DNA of 34,256 nt from a virus: IMG/VR virus record IMGVR_UViG_3300037222_000046, positions 1 through 34,256 of that record; one strand, 5' to 3'. Of the stretch, positions 19,773 to 28,508 are shown piece after piece (position 1 is the stretch's first letter; every line of letters starts with the position of its first letter). The notes under the pieces were generated by a model, which did not search any database, was not told where the DNA came from, and saw only the letters and a program-made list of their open reading frames with translations. Position numbers and translations under genes: made by a program.

Positions 19773-20714
19773 ATGGCACTAGAAGCTACGCAAGCAGCAC
19801 CTACCGGACAAACGGCTGACCCCAAGGCCGCGCCTGCCGTTGCGGGAGCCGCCGCGAACGCGGAGCCCACGCAGGATTTCGTCGTTAATGGAAAGACGGT
19901 CAAGCTGACCGCCGCGCAGGTAAAGACCGCCGTGCAGAAAGGGCTGTTTGCGGACGGCAAGCTCAAGAGCATGGACGTTCTGGCCAAGTCCAGCCAGGGC
20001 ATCATCAACGCCCTCAAGACCCCGCAGGGCCTCCTTGGACTTCTCAAAGACCCGTCGCTCGGCAACTCGCCCAAGGAAGTCTTTAAGGCCCTCATGGCCT
20101 CCGATGTCATCGACGACGAACTGAAGGAAACCATGAGCCAGTGGGTCTATCAGAACGTCGTCCAGAAAGCGAAACTGACTCCCGAGGAAATCGAGCGGGA
20201 CAAGAAGCTCTCCGATTACGAGCGGCTGAAGAAAGCCGAAGAGGACCGCAAGCAGAAAGACATGACGGCCCAGCAGCAGGCGCAGGTCAATCAGGTCTAC
20301 CAAGCCGTCCGTGCCGAAGTGACGAAGCAAGTCCTCGCTGACAAGACCTTCCCGCAGACGGAGGGCTCCATCCGTGCGGTCGTCGAGAAGCTCCGCGTGA
20401 TGAACAAGCAGGGGGCTCCGATCACGGCTGAAACCGTGACAAAGGCCCTGGGGCTGGTCAAGAAGGATCACATCCTCCATCAGCAGACCATGCTCGACGC
20501 CATCGTTGACCCCGAGGAGCTTATCGCTTTGGTCGGTGAAGCCCGCGCCCTCAAGATCAGTAAGGCCCTCGTCGCTCGAATCCAGGCCAAGCAGAAAGGC
20601 AAGGCCAAGACCGAGACGAAGGAAGTGGAAGGCGAGCCGCGCAAGAAGATAACCGAGGTGCTTGAGGAAAAGTACGGGCGCAACAAGCACGGCTATCGGA
20701 CGATGGAACTGTAA
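19773..20714 (+). CDS. putative scaffolding protein
   Basis: A 313-residue, Ala/Lys/Glu-rich helical protein directly upstream of the major capsid gene, where scaffolds lie. The N-terminal 35 residues are Ala/Pro/Thr-rich and disordered; DFVVNGKTVKLTAAQVKTAV is a recurring phage scaffold-like start. Residues 130-190 (EEIERDKKLSDYERLKKAEE, DMTAQQQAQVNQVYQAVRAE) are long charged helices. The C-terminus is strongly basic (RIQAKQKGKAKTETKE, then YGRNKHGYRTMEL), as in scaffold domains that bind coat protein. The SD is GGGAG and a promoter precedes it. Confidence 0.75.
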   Translation: MALEATQAAPTGQTADPKAAPAVAGAAANAEPTQDFVVNGKTVKLTAAQVKTAVQKGLFADGKLKSMDVLAKSSQGIINALKTPQGLLGLLKDPSLGNSPKEVFKALMASDVIDDELKETMSQWVYQNVVQKAKLTPEEIERDKKLSDYERLKKAEEDRKQKDMTAQQQAQVNQVYQAVRAEVTKQVLADKTFPQTEGSIRAVVEKLRVMNKQGAPITAETVTKALGLVKKDHILHQQTMLDAIVDPEELIALVGEARALKISKALVARIQAKQKGKAKTETKEVEGEPRKKITEVLEEKYGRNKHGYRTMEL

Positions 20715-20861
20715 AACGATTTTACGGAGATCGTTGGCCGCGATTCTACGCGATACCAAAGCCAACGATAACGGACACGATAATGGTACGCCTACTTGAG
20801 TGTCTTGCTGGGAATGTAAACCGCTACGGCGGTAAATTCTTGACAAGGACGGTACACTCAT
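20715..20861 (+). promoter_or_regulatory. 147-bp gap before major capsid gene with hairpins
   Basis: AACGAT/ATCGTT (20715-20720, 20730-20735) directly follows the scaffold stop, and CGCG-ATTCTA-CGCG lies at 20739-20752. CGATA occurs three times between 20751 and 20783. TTGACA at 20840 has no -10 at the right distance. AAGGA (20845-20849) is 12 bases from the capsid ATG, an unusually long spacing. The stretch probably holds leader structure controlling capsid synthesis. Confidence 0.35.
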
Positions 20862-22166
20862 ATGGCCGCAACTTCGATAGAGTCGGTGACGGGAAGCCTT
20901 AATGGAAATTTTAAGAACACCTACGGCAGCAAGATCCAGGACCTGGTGCCCGAGTCTGACATTCTCTACCGCAACGACCGCATCAAGTTCGTTGACAAGA
21001 AAGGCCGAGAGGGTTTGCAGTTCAACCAGCCCGTTCTCTTGTCTCTCCCGTCGTCCGCGACTTGGGGCCTGAACGGCCCCACGCTGAACGCGGTCATCGG
21101 GATGCAGATGGGCAACGCGACCGTGACCGGCTCGGCCATCACGATGCGCGATGTGCTGTCCTACGACTCGGCGGCTCGTGCGGCTGGGTCTGACGCGGCG
21201 TTCGAGGCGACCGTCGGGCTCGTCCTCAAGACGCTGTTCAAGGCTCACGCGAAGTTCGCGGAAATCGACCTCCTGTACGGCAACGGCGGGATCACCTACG
21301 GCAACAACGTGGCGATCTTCCAGTCCTCGGCGGTCGTGACTTCCTCGGCCAACGCGGCGATTACCGTCTCATATGGAACTTGGGCTCCCGCCCTCCTGTC
21401 CGGCTTCGAGAACGCCAAGCTCGACGCTTACGAAACCGGAGTCGGTCAGATCAACACGAACGCGGCGTTGCAGATCGTCTCCGTGAACGTGGTTCCGGCG
21501 TCCAGCACGGTCGGCGGCGTCGTCACCGTCTCCGGCAACAGCTCGGACATCACCGCGCTCGTCGCCACGAACGGCACGAACGTGGACTACTACTGGTACG
21601 GTGCCTACGGCAACAACATGGTCGGCATCAAGGGAATCCTGGCGAACACCGGGACGCTGTTCGGGATCAGCGCGGCGTCGTACTCCCTGTGGCAGAGCAA
21701 CACGTTCGATTGCGCTTCCACGCAGTTGACTTTCAGCAAGTTGCAGCTGGCGGCGGCTTTGGCCGTCTCTCGCGGACTCGATGAGAGCCTCCTGTCCCTC
21801 GTCTCCCCGGCGACGTTCGCGGACCTCGTGAACGAGCAGGCGGGTGCGCGACGGTACGACTCGTCCTACTCGTCCAAGAAGAACGAGAACGGCTCGGAAG
21901 CCCTGACGTATTGGGGACCGAACGGAAAGATCGAGGTTGTGCCTCACATGTTCGTCCACCAGGGCGAGGCTTTCCTCGTCCCGCCGTCGGACCTCATGAA
22001 GGTCGGACCTCTGGACCACATCAGCCCGACGCTTCCGGGCATCGATGGGGATATCTTCTTCCAGAGCCCGACTCAGGCGTCGTATGAAATCCGGCTGTTC
22101 TCGGACTTCGGCCTGATCAACATGAGCCCGGCCAAGTCGGTGCTGGTGAAGAGCATCACCAACTAA
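20862..22166 (+). CDS. major capsid protein
   Basis: A 434-residue protein following the scaffold. It has the composition and layout of an HK97-fold coat protein: N-terminal arm SLNGNFKNTYGSKIQDLVPE, a helical E-loop/spine region (AAFEATVGLVLKTLFKAHAK, FAEIDLLYG), a long inserted Ser/Thr/Val-rich beta domain (about residues 190-270, probably surface-exposed), and a C-terminal P-domain with LSLVSPATFADLVNEQAG, EVVPHMFVHQGEAFLVPPSD and DFGLINMSPAKSVLV. The family was inferred from position and pattern. Its upstream ribosome binding site is weak in spacing for so abundant a protein. Confidence 0.88.
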   Translation: MAATSIESVTGSLNGNFKNTYGSKIQDLVPESDILYRNDRIKFVDKKGREGLQFNQPVLLSLPSSATWGLNGPTLNAVIGMQMGNATVTGSAITMRDVLSYDSAARAAGSDAAFEATVGLVLKTLFKAHAKFAEIDLLYGNGGITYGNNVAIFQSSAVVTSSANAAITVSYGTWAPALLSGFENAKLDAYETGVGQINTNAALQIVSVNVVPASSTVGGVVTVSGNSSDITALVATNGTNVDYYWYGAYGNNMVGIKGILANTGTLFGISAASYSLWQSNTFDCASTQLTFSKLQLAAALAVSRGLDESLLSLVSPATFADLVNEQAGARRYDSSYSSKKNENGSEALTYWGPNGKIEVVPHMFVHQGEAFLVPPSDLMKVGPLDHISPTLPGIDGDIFFQSPTQASYEIRLFSDFGLINMSPAKSVLVKSITN

Positions 22167-22170
22167 GCAA

Positions 22171-22275
22171 ATGACCAAGATTCCGATGTTTCGCCATCGG
22201 GGCCGGGGAGTCTTACCGTTGCATCTCCCTTCGGGTTTCATCCGGCACTTTTTTAATCAGGAGTCAAACAAATGA
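22171..22275 (+). CDS. possible 34-residue protein after capsid
   Basis: ATG at 22171 begins four bases after the capsid stop and ends in an ATGA overlap with the gene at 22272, which supports translation. The peptide is basic and aromatic (MFRHRGRGVLPLHLPSGF). The same bases contain the hairpin CCGATG-TTTCGC-CATCGG (22183-22200) and a T6 run near 22247, so the region could instead be an untranslated attenuator after the capsid gene. Confidence 0.4.
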   Translation: MTKIPMFRHRGRGVLPLHLPSGFIRHFFNQESNK

Positions 22276-22805
22276 GCAGCATCAACCGCTGGGTTATTTC
22301 AGACGACACGAACGGAGTCTCGCCCGTTGGACTTAGCCAGTCGGACGCGGCCCTAGTCCTCCGTAAGGCGGAAGATCACCTTGGGCGATGCGCTCAGGGC
22401 GCGGCCAGTTCCAACCTCTCGCTGGCATGGAACCCCGTCGCGGCTCAGGCCACGGTCACGGCGACCGGGACCGGGACCAACGGCGACACGCTGACTATCG
22501 CGGGCGTCGTCATCACCATGGAAACCTCGGGGGCTACCGGGAACCAGATCAATATCGGCGGCTCGGTCACGGCCCTTATGAATCAGGTCACGGCCCTGGT
22601 CAATGCCGCAGGCTCGTCTTGGGCGGGGATTTGCACGGCCAAGAACGTGGCCGGAGTCCTGACGCTGACGGCGGCGATTCCTGGCACCATCGGCAACGGC
22701 TTGGCCCTGGCGATCAGTTCCACGGCCCTGACGATTACTCACGCCTGGGGCGCGTCCGTCGCCGGAACCGAAGGAACCGCCGCTGTTTTCTCGATGGGCA
22801 AGTAA
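22272..22805 (+). CDS. virion structural or decoration-like protein
   Basis: A 177-residue protein after the capsid gene. Residues 55-130 have the beta motif NGDTLTIAGVVITMETSGAT followed by NQINIGGSVTALMNQVTALVN, widespread in phage structural proteins. The N-terminus SSINRWVISDDTNGVSPVGL is less typical. Position suggests head decoration or completion. CAGGAG precedes the ATG at 22272. Confidence 0.65.
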   Translation: MSSINRWVISDDTNGVSPVGLSQSDAALVLRKAEDHLGRCAQGAASSNLSLAWNPVAAQATVTATGTGTNGDTLTIAGVVITMETSGATGNQINIGGSVTALMNQVTALVNAAGSSWAGICTAKNVAGVLTLTAAIPGTIGNGLALAISSTALTITHAWGASVAGTEGTAAVFSMGK

Positions 22806-22814
22806 GGGGGAATC

Positions 22815-23129
22815 ATGGACCGCGCATCAATGTTCGATAAAGCCTTGGCTCGGATGGCTGACGACCTCGACGACGTTGAGGGGTCCTCGGCCATGTCTCA
22901 CTCCATGGACGAATGTCCCGACCCGCTTACTTGCACTCAGCACGACAGCGAAGCGGGGGATGCTCTCTCGGGCGATAAGCCTGCTGTTTCTATCGAGATT
23001 CACAAGCTCGGTATGCCGACTCTCGACGGGGCCAAAGAGGACAAGCCGAGTCTAGACGACAAGGGCGAGGAAGGACAGGAACTGAGCTCCGAGGACGCGG
23101 ACATACTTCGCAAGCTGCTCAAAGCGTAA
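22815..23129 (+). CDS. acidic hypothetical protein in head module
   Basis: A 104-residue, very acidic protein (DDLDDVEGSSAM, KGEEGQELSSEDADILRKLL) with three Met-Asp rich turns and two Cys (DECPDPLTCTQHD). No domain was recognised. AAGGGGG precedes the ATG. Small acidic proteins in this position can be head-completion chaperones, but nothing in the sequence shows it. Confidence 0.6.
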   Translation: MDRASMFDKALARMADDLDDVEGSSAMSHSMDECPDPLTCTQHDSEAGDALSGDKPAVSIEIHKLGMPTLDGAKEDKPSLDDKGEEGQELSSEDADILRKLLKA

Positions 23130-23138
23130 GGGGGCCGC

Positions 23139-24077
23139 ATGGCATCGTTCGCGGGAAACTGCCTCGTAGACTACTTGGCAAGCCAGGTGAGTCTAAAATG
23201 CTTGAACCCGTCCAGCCAGAACACATATGCCCCGGCTGACGTTGTTACGCTCATGGATGGGGAATTGTCGGCAGGCGTCATTCCACTTCTAAAACGTTGT
23301 CAGCAAGAGTACTTCGTATACAACGTTGACGTTACCATCGTCCAAGGACAGTCCTCCTACACGATGCCGACGCGGGCCATCGGCAACGCCGTCCGCGATG
23401 TCGTCTTGGTCGATTCAAACGGGAACGAAGTCGCCTTGAATAACTTGATGCGCGAGTACATCAAGGTTCAGTTTCCGTTTACCTACGTCCCGGCGATTTG
23501 GGCCTTCGGGATGTACACGACCGCAAATGAAATAAACCTGTACAACACGATGATCCAGAGCTACACCGCCTACAAGCTCCGATTCATCACCGAACGTAGA
23601 CCTGGCGGCTTGACGCTCTCGACGAACTGCGGGCAGGTCACGGCGATAACCGGGAATGTCGTCACGTTGTCCTACGTCGATCCGGCCTGGACCACGGCGA
23701 CGACGTTTGACGTAATCAATCCCCTGCCCCCGTTCCAGTCGATAGCGGATGACGTTTCGATCACGCTGATTTCCGGCTTCAACGTGACGTTTACGACCAT
23801 CCCCATGGGTCTTGCAAAGGGACAATGGGTTTGCCCCGCGATGCTCTCCTGCATCCCGCAGATTCCGTATGAATGGTTCCCTCTGCTCACGGAAATGACC
23901 GTGGCGACTCTCGCGGAAGGGCTCGACCAAAGCCAACTCCTCGCTTCCGCAAAGGCCAAGATCGAGAAGTTCGAAGCGAATGCCTTGGCTTTGGTTCGAC
24001 CTCGCGTGACGGGCTCGCCGAGGGTCATCAAAAATAGAGATTGGGGCGGCGAAGGCCGCTGGCTTGGGTCCCGGTAA
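23139..24077 (+). CDS. head-tail connector-like structural protein
   Basis: A 312-residue protein with the plan of podovirus adaptor proteins: an N-terminal helical part with DGELSAGVIPLLKRCQQEYF, a beta insertion (residues 75-220), and the C-terminal helices PYEWFPLLTEMTVATLAEGL and LLASAKAKIEKFEANALALV, which end near VTGSPRVIKNRD. This C-terminal pattern is typical of proteins that join the portal to the tail hub. The stop shares a base with the next ATG (TAATG), and AAGGGGG precedes its own start. Confidence 0.65.
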   Translation: MASFAGNCLVDYLASQVSLKCLNPSSQNTYAPADVVTLMDGELSAGVIPLLKRCQQEYFVYNVDVTIVQGQSSYTMPTRAIGNAVRDVVLVDSNGNEVALNNLMREYIKVQFPFTYVPAIWAFGMYTTANEINLYNTMIQSYTAYKLRFITERRPGGLTLSTNCGQVTAITGNVVTLSYVDPAWTTATTFDVINPLPPFQSIADDVSITLISGFNVTFTTIPMGLAKGQWVCPAMLSCIPQIPYEWFPLLTEMTVATLAEGLDQSQLLASAKAKIEKFEANALALVRPRVTGSPRVIKNRDWGGEGRWLGSR

Positions 24078-26626
24078 TGTACTACGGAGTCCTTGACTTC
24101 AAGGGCCTCTACACATACGCCAATAATCTTGGCACCCAAGCCCCCCCTGGTTCTGCCTCCGTCGCCAACAACGTGAACGCAAACGAAATCGGCAACGCCA
24201 CGACTCGCCGGGGGAATGATTTTTACTCGGCGCAGCAGTTCGCCGTCACCAATGGCTTTATCACTAAGTTATGGTGCTATGAAAACGTCCTGTTCGCCTC
24301 TTTCAACGGCGGGCAGTTCGCTCAAGACAACGGCTCGGGAACGTGGACTACTTACGGCAGCGGATTTCTCATGCTCCCGCCCGTCGGCGGGAAACTCCAT
24401 CAGATGCTGGCCGGGGGAAATTCCTACTTCACCACCTCCAACGGGATGTACAAGCTTAGCGGGATCAACTCGACGCCCCCTATGCCAGCCGGGGCACCGC
24501 CCGCCCTCGATACCGTCATCACCGTCGGGTCTATGATTTCCTCGGGCTTCCTCAACGCGCAGAGTCAGTGTGCCTACTCCATCGTTTGGGGGTATACGGA
24601 TGAATCGAATCTGCAGATCATCGGTGCGCCGTCAAACGCCGCCTATGCGTCCAACACGCAGACCGCAGGGCCATCCAACAACGCAAATACCACCGTGGTA
24701 TTCAGTATCCCCCCATTCGTGGAGCAAAATTCTGCTCTGCCATGGTTTTATCAGATTTACAGAACCCCGAACACCGGGAGCCTGACTGTCCCGCCGGGGA
24801 ATAACTATCAACTCGTCGCGCAGTTGAATGTCGCGGCTGGCGACCTGACGAATCACTACATTTCCTACGCCGATTCTGTCCTCGATTCACTCTTGGGCGC
24901 GGACCTCTACACCGACGCGGGACAGCCGAACGTGGGGAATCCTTTTAACCAACCCCCTCTTGCCCAAGATGCGGCGTACTTCTCCTCGATGGCTTTCTAC
25001 GCCAACTACTCGACGATGCAGAGCGTATTCCTGACGCTCGATGCGGTAGGGGCTACGTCCGGTATCCAATCCGGCGACACGATCACGATCACGGACAGCG
25101 GTTCAGCGACTTCATACGTCTACACCGCAGGCTCGTCCAATGTCCCTTCGACTCGTCATTTCGCCGTCTACACTTCCGGCACTCCGTCGGTCAATATCCA
25201 GACCACGGCTCAAAACCTTGTCTCCGTCATCAACCAGGACCCGAACAACACGCTTTTCACGATCCAGTATGTCTCTGGATACTCAAACCTCCCCGGCCAG
25301 ATGCAGATTTTCGCGCAGAACCTCTCTCAAGCCTTTTTCTCCGTCGTTTCCTCGCGGACTACTTGCTGGACGCCTGCACTCCCGTCCTCTGGAACGGCTT
25401 ACGCCTCCTCAAACGTCACGGTTCAGAACGGACTCGCTATCTCCGTCATCGCCCAGCCGGAATCCTGCCCGCCCTCTTTCCTTTTGCCCGTCGGCTCTCC
25501 AAATTTCCCGATCAAAAGGCTCATCCCGGTCAGAACTGCCCTCATCGTCGTCAAGCCAGAGGAAGGCGTCTTTGAAGTCACCGGGACCTCGCCTAGCACC
25601 TTGACAGTGACTGCCCTTGATACGACGGCCTTCATCAACGGTTCAGAAACCCTCGCGGCTCTCAACAACTCGGGCTATTTCTTCACGACCCAGGGCGTCA
25701 TGCTCGTCAATGAGTCGGGATGTGAGATCATGAGCCGGAATATCCAAGGGGATATCCTGGCCCTGTCCTCCTACTCGTATCCGAACTTCGCTTCTCTCTC
25801 TTTTGGGCTCGGCTATCAGTCGGACAATGCGTATATCCTTTTCTGCCAAGCCCTGCCGACGGACAACTACTCGACGATTCAGTACCGTTACAACTGGATC
25901 ACGCAAGCCTGGACCACTTGGGACATCCCATGTACTGCCGCCGTCATCAACACCGCAGATGACCGAATGTACCTCGCAACCCCGCAAGGCTACATCTTGC
26001 GCGAGAGAAAGACTTTCACGAACCAGGACTACGCTGACGAAGTGATTGCCGTTACCATTTCCAGCATCGGGACCGGGACCATGACGCTGGCCAGTTCCCT
26101 CAACGTGAGCGTCGGGGATCAACTCAGCCAAGTCAACGGGGGGATCACCTATACCTGTTTCGTCACCGCGAACAACGTGGCGACCAACGTGGTAAATGTC
26201 GATTCAACGACTGGGTTTGTCACCGGAGCGGCAAGTGACACCACGGCGATCAATTCTACGATCACCTTCATGCCGACCTCTTGCGGCTACCCCGCGTTCA
26301 TAAAGAAATTCACGACCTGGAATTTCGAGTTTGCAAAAGTCTCCTTCACGAACTGCACGGCTTCATTCTCGACCGATTTCTACCCAAATTCCGAATCCGT
26401 GCAGATCGTCCCGCATATCTCTGGACTGTGGGGCACGTTCCCATGGGGCACTAATCCCTGGGGCGTCACTCAGCAGAATCTACAGCCGATCACGACCTAC
26501 GCGACGAAGAATACGAGCATCGGCCATTGGGTCAACCTCACGCTTAATCTACAGCAGGCTTTCAGCGGATTCAGCTTGAGCGGCTATCAAATCTTTTTCA
26601 GCTTCCTCGGGGAACGGTCAAGATGA
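24077..26626 (+). CDS. large tail hub or nozzle-like protein
   Basis: An 849-residue protein from the ATG at 24077; upstream in-frame codons lie within the previous gene. It is strand-rich with NNVNANEIGNATTRRGNDFY, MLPPVGGKLHQMLAGGNSYF, LIPVRTALIVVKPEEGVFEV and SFGLGYQSDNAYILFC. The repeated aromatic blades suggest a beta-propeller, as in the T7 gp12 / P22 gp10 nozzle proteins of short-tailed phages. The size also fits. The identification is by architecture and position, not by an established signature. Its stop overlaps the next ATG. Confidence 0.65.
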   Translation: MYYGVLDFKGLYTYANNLGTQAPPGSASVANNVNANEIGNATTRRGNDFYSAQQFAVTNGFITKLWCYENVLFASFNGGQFAQDNGSGTWTTYGSGFLMLPPVGGKLHQMLAGGNSYFTTSNGMYKLSGINSTPPMPAGAPPALDTVITVGSMISSGFLNAQSQCAYSIVWGYTDESNLQIIGAPSNAAYASNTQTAGPSNNANTTVVFSIPPFVEQNSALPWFYQIYRTPNTGSLTVPPGNNYQLVAQLNVAAGDLTNHYISYADSVLDSLLGADLYTDAGQPNVGNPFNQPPLAQDAAYFSSMAFYANYSTMQSVFLTLDAVGATSGIQSGDTITITDSGSATSYVYTAGSSNVPSTRHFAVYTSGTPSVNIQTTAQNLVSVINQDPNNTLFTIQYVSGYSNLPGQMQIFAQNLSQAFFSVVSSRTTCWTPALPSSGTAYASSNVTVQNGLAISVIAQPESCPPSFLLPVGSPNFPIKRLIPVRTALIVVKPEEGVFEVTGTSPSTLTVTALDTTAFINGSETLAALNNSGYFFTTQGVMLVNESGCEIMSRNIQGDILALSSYSYPNFASLSFGLGYQSDNAYILFCQALPTDNYSTIQYRYNWITQAWTTWDIPCTAAVINTADDRMYLATPQGYILRERKTFTNQDYADEVIAVTISSIGTGTMTLASSLNVSVGDQLSQVNGGITYTCFVTANNVATNVVNVDSTTGFVTGAASDTTAINSTITFMPTSCGYPAFIKKFTTWNFEFAKVSFTNCTASFSTDFYPNSESVQIVPHISGLWGTFPWGTNPWGVTQQNLQPITTYATKNTSIGHWVNLTLNLQQAFSGFSLSGYQIFFSFLGERSR

Positions 26627-27024
26627 GCGCGAACAATTTACCGCCTTCCTACAGGTTCGACTTCGGAGACTACACTTCTCTTGGGGACACGTTCCAGAAA
26701 TTCCTATCGAATCTCAATGTCTACACATTGGCCGTCTACAACATCCTCAACAAGGGCATCGGCTTCCAGAACCTACAGAGAGTCGTCTACACCGTCAAAG
26801 TCACGGCGGGGACCACGACCCCCGTTGTTTTCGTGAACCCTCTGCCCATAACGCCGTCCGGCGTCGTCGTTTGCAATGTCCAGCTTGTCGGAAAGACCAC
26901 TGTGGCGATAACGAGCGCGGTATCGGCGGCGAACTGGACCTTCGATGGCCGATCGATCACGGTGCTTGATGTGACCGGACTGACTTCGGGGAGCGTCTAT
27001 ATGCTTTCGATGGAAATTTTCTGA
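26623..27024 (+). CDS. tail-associated structural protein
   Basis: A 133-residue protein. The N-terminus NLPPSYRFDFGDYTSLGDTF leads to a helix (LSNLNVYTLAVYNILNKGIG), and the C-terminal half is a beta domain (VVYTVKVTAGTTTPVVF, TVAITSAVSAANWTFDGRSI). Similar small proteins follow nozzle genes in short-tailed phages. Its function is unknown. It overlaps the previous gene by ATGA and ends just before the Shine-Dalgarno of the ATC-start gene. Confidence 0.6.
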   Translation: MSANNLPPSYRFDFGDYTSLGDTFQKFLSNLNVYTLAVYNILNKGIGFQNLQRVVYTVKVTAGTTTPVVFVNPLPITPSGVVVCNVQLVGKTTVAITSAVSAANWTFDGRSITVLDVTGLTSGSVYMLSMEIF

Positions 27025-27040
27025 GCAGGAGGACAACCAT

Positions 27041-28498
27041 ATCGCTTTCCTACAGCCCAACGACGTAACCCCGGCCCCTCTCGCTCCCCAGGCCAATCAA
27101 GCCCCCATCGCGGCGGGAGGTGCGGGAGTCGCTGGCGCAAAGGCGGCGGCTACCCCCGGACAAAATACCCCGGCTCAACCCTCGGCGCAACTCTCGGCTT
27201 ACCTCGGAGCCAACCAACCCCAAGCGGCGGCTCTCGGTCAGAACGTGGCGGGAACTCTCAGCGCACAGACTCAGGCCGCTGGAAACGCGATCCAGCCCGC
27301 CGTCGATATCTACACTGGACAGCAGTACACCGTCCCGACCGATGCCGCGACCAATTCAGCCGTTGCGTCCTCTCCGTCATCTCTGACGCCAACCCAACAA
27401 GCCAGCTATAAGGCTGAACTAGGAGACGCGAACGCCGCGCCGAACTCGGCAAACACCTTTGAGGCTTCCGCTGTCTATCAGCCTGTCTCTGCCGGGATTC
27501 AAAACGCCGTCGAACAAGCGAATCTCTGGAACGCCGGGAACAACACCGCCGACCTCTCGACGGCCCTCTCCCCTTTCGAGGGGCCGAGTGCCACGACCGG
27601 AGACACGACCCTTGATTCCCTGCTCCTGTCTCAGTCGCCGGGGGCTTACGGCCAGATTCAGCAGGCCGTAGCACCTGCGGCGACCCTTCAAAGCCAACTC
27701 GCGGCTGGAACCTCGACCGCTGACGCCTCTTTGCAGAACGCGATAGCCCAAGATCAGGCGGCTACGGGGGCCGCGACCGGGGCGGCTCAGAACTACGCTA
27801 CCGGACTTACGAACTACCTGAACAATGCCGTAACGACAAACCAGGCGGCTCAGACCGCGCAAGAGAGCGCAAACTCGACGATTTACGCGGACGCTCAATC
27901 AGGGAACTTGACGGCGGCAGACGCTCAAGCCATGGGAATCCCGGCAAATCAGGCGGCGGCATGGGCGACGGCTTACAACTCCCTGAATCCGGCTATCTCG
28001 GCAGAAAACTCCCTGGCGATGTCTCCGACGCGCTCGATTGGTCCGACGGGGCTCACCCCGCTCAACCTCTCAAGCTACCTGACGCAGGGGGCCGCTGGAC
28101 CGACGATTGACGCGGCCAGCGTTGCGACTCCGCAGAATTATTCCGATGTCGCGGCCCTTCAAGCCCTGCTCGGACAAAACAGCAACGTCAATTTGCCGAT
28201 CAACGCTTCGACGGCGAACCTGGCCGGGACCGGACTTGGACAGAACGCCTCGGACACGTTCAACTCGACGGGGGCGGCTTCGGCCCTCAGTCCAGAGGAA
28301 GTCGCCGCGAATACTCTCCTCGGACATATTTCTGCGATGGCGAGTTACGATCCGTACCAAACCCAGGCGCAGGCCAACGTAGGATCACAGGACACAGCGA
28401 ACACGAATCAAATCATCGCCTATCTACAGCAGTTGCTTGGACAGCAGGGAACCGGGATCACCCCCCCTAGCGGCGGCGGCTATACGACCAACGTGTAA
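27041..28498 (+). CDS. Ala/Gln-rich internal virion-like protein with apparent ATC start
   Basis: 485 residues read from ATC at 27041, seven bases after CAGGAGG. The frame is open back to 26984 without ATG, GTG or TTG; the first conventional start is GTG at 27245, which would lose 68 residues and has no Shine-Dalgarno. The N-terminus reads MAFLQPNDVTPAPLAPQANQ when ATC is taken as Met, a normal phage style. The whole protein is Ala/Gln/Asn/Thr-rich and probably helical, with repeated NQAAQTAQESAN-like segments. Position before two further such proteins suggests an ejection or internal core protein. Confidence 0.7.
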   Translation: MAFLQPNDVTPAPLAPQANQAPIAAGGAGVAGAKAAATPGQNTPAQPSAQLSAYLGANQPQAAALGQNVAGTLSAQTQAAGNAIQPAVDIYTGQQYTVPTDAATNSAVASSPSSLTPTQQASYKAELGDANAAPNSANTFEASAVYQPVSAGIQNAVEQANLWNAGNNTADLSTALSPFEGPSATTGDTTLDSLLLSQSPGAYGQIQQAVAPAATLQSQLAAGTSTADASLQNAIAQDQAATGAATGAAQNYATGLTNYLNNAVTTNQAAQTAQESANSTIYADAQSGNLTAADAQAMGIPANQAAAWATAYNSLNPAISAENSLAMSPTRSIGPTGLTPLNLSSYLTQGAAGPTIDAASVATPQNYSDVAALQALLGQNSNVNLPINASTANLAGTGLGQNASDTFNSTGAASALSPEEVAANTLLGHISAMASYDPYQTQAQANVGSQDTANTNQIIAYLQQLLGQQGTGITPPSGGGYTTNV

Positions 28499-28508
28499 AG
28501 GAAAAACC

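Noticed and set aside
19779-21248. A 489-codon open frame on the minus strand
   Set aside because: It lies opposite the scaffold and capsid genes, crosses their gap and has a composition typical of antisense frames in GC-biased codon use; it has no domain and no ribosome binding site.
22183-22252. Intrinsic terminator after the capsid gene
   Set aside because: The hairpin at 22183-22200 is about 47 bp from the T run, so it does not make a standard terminator; a small overlapping gene is as likely.
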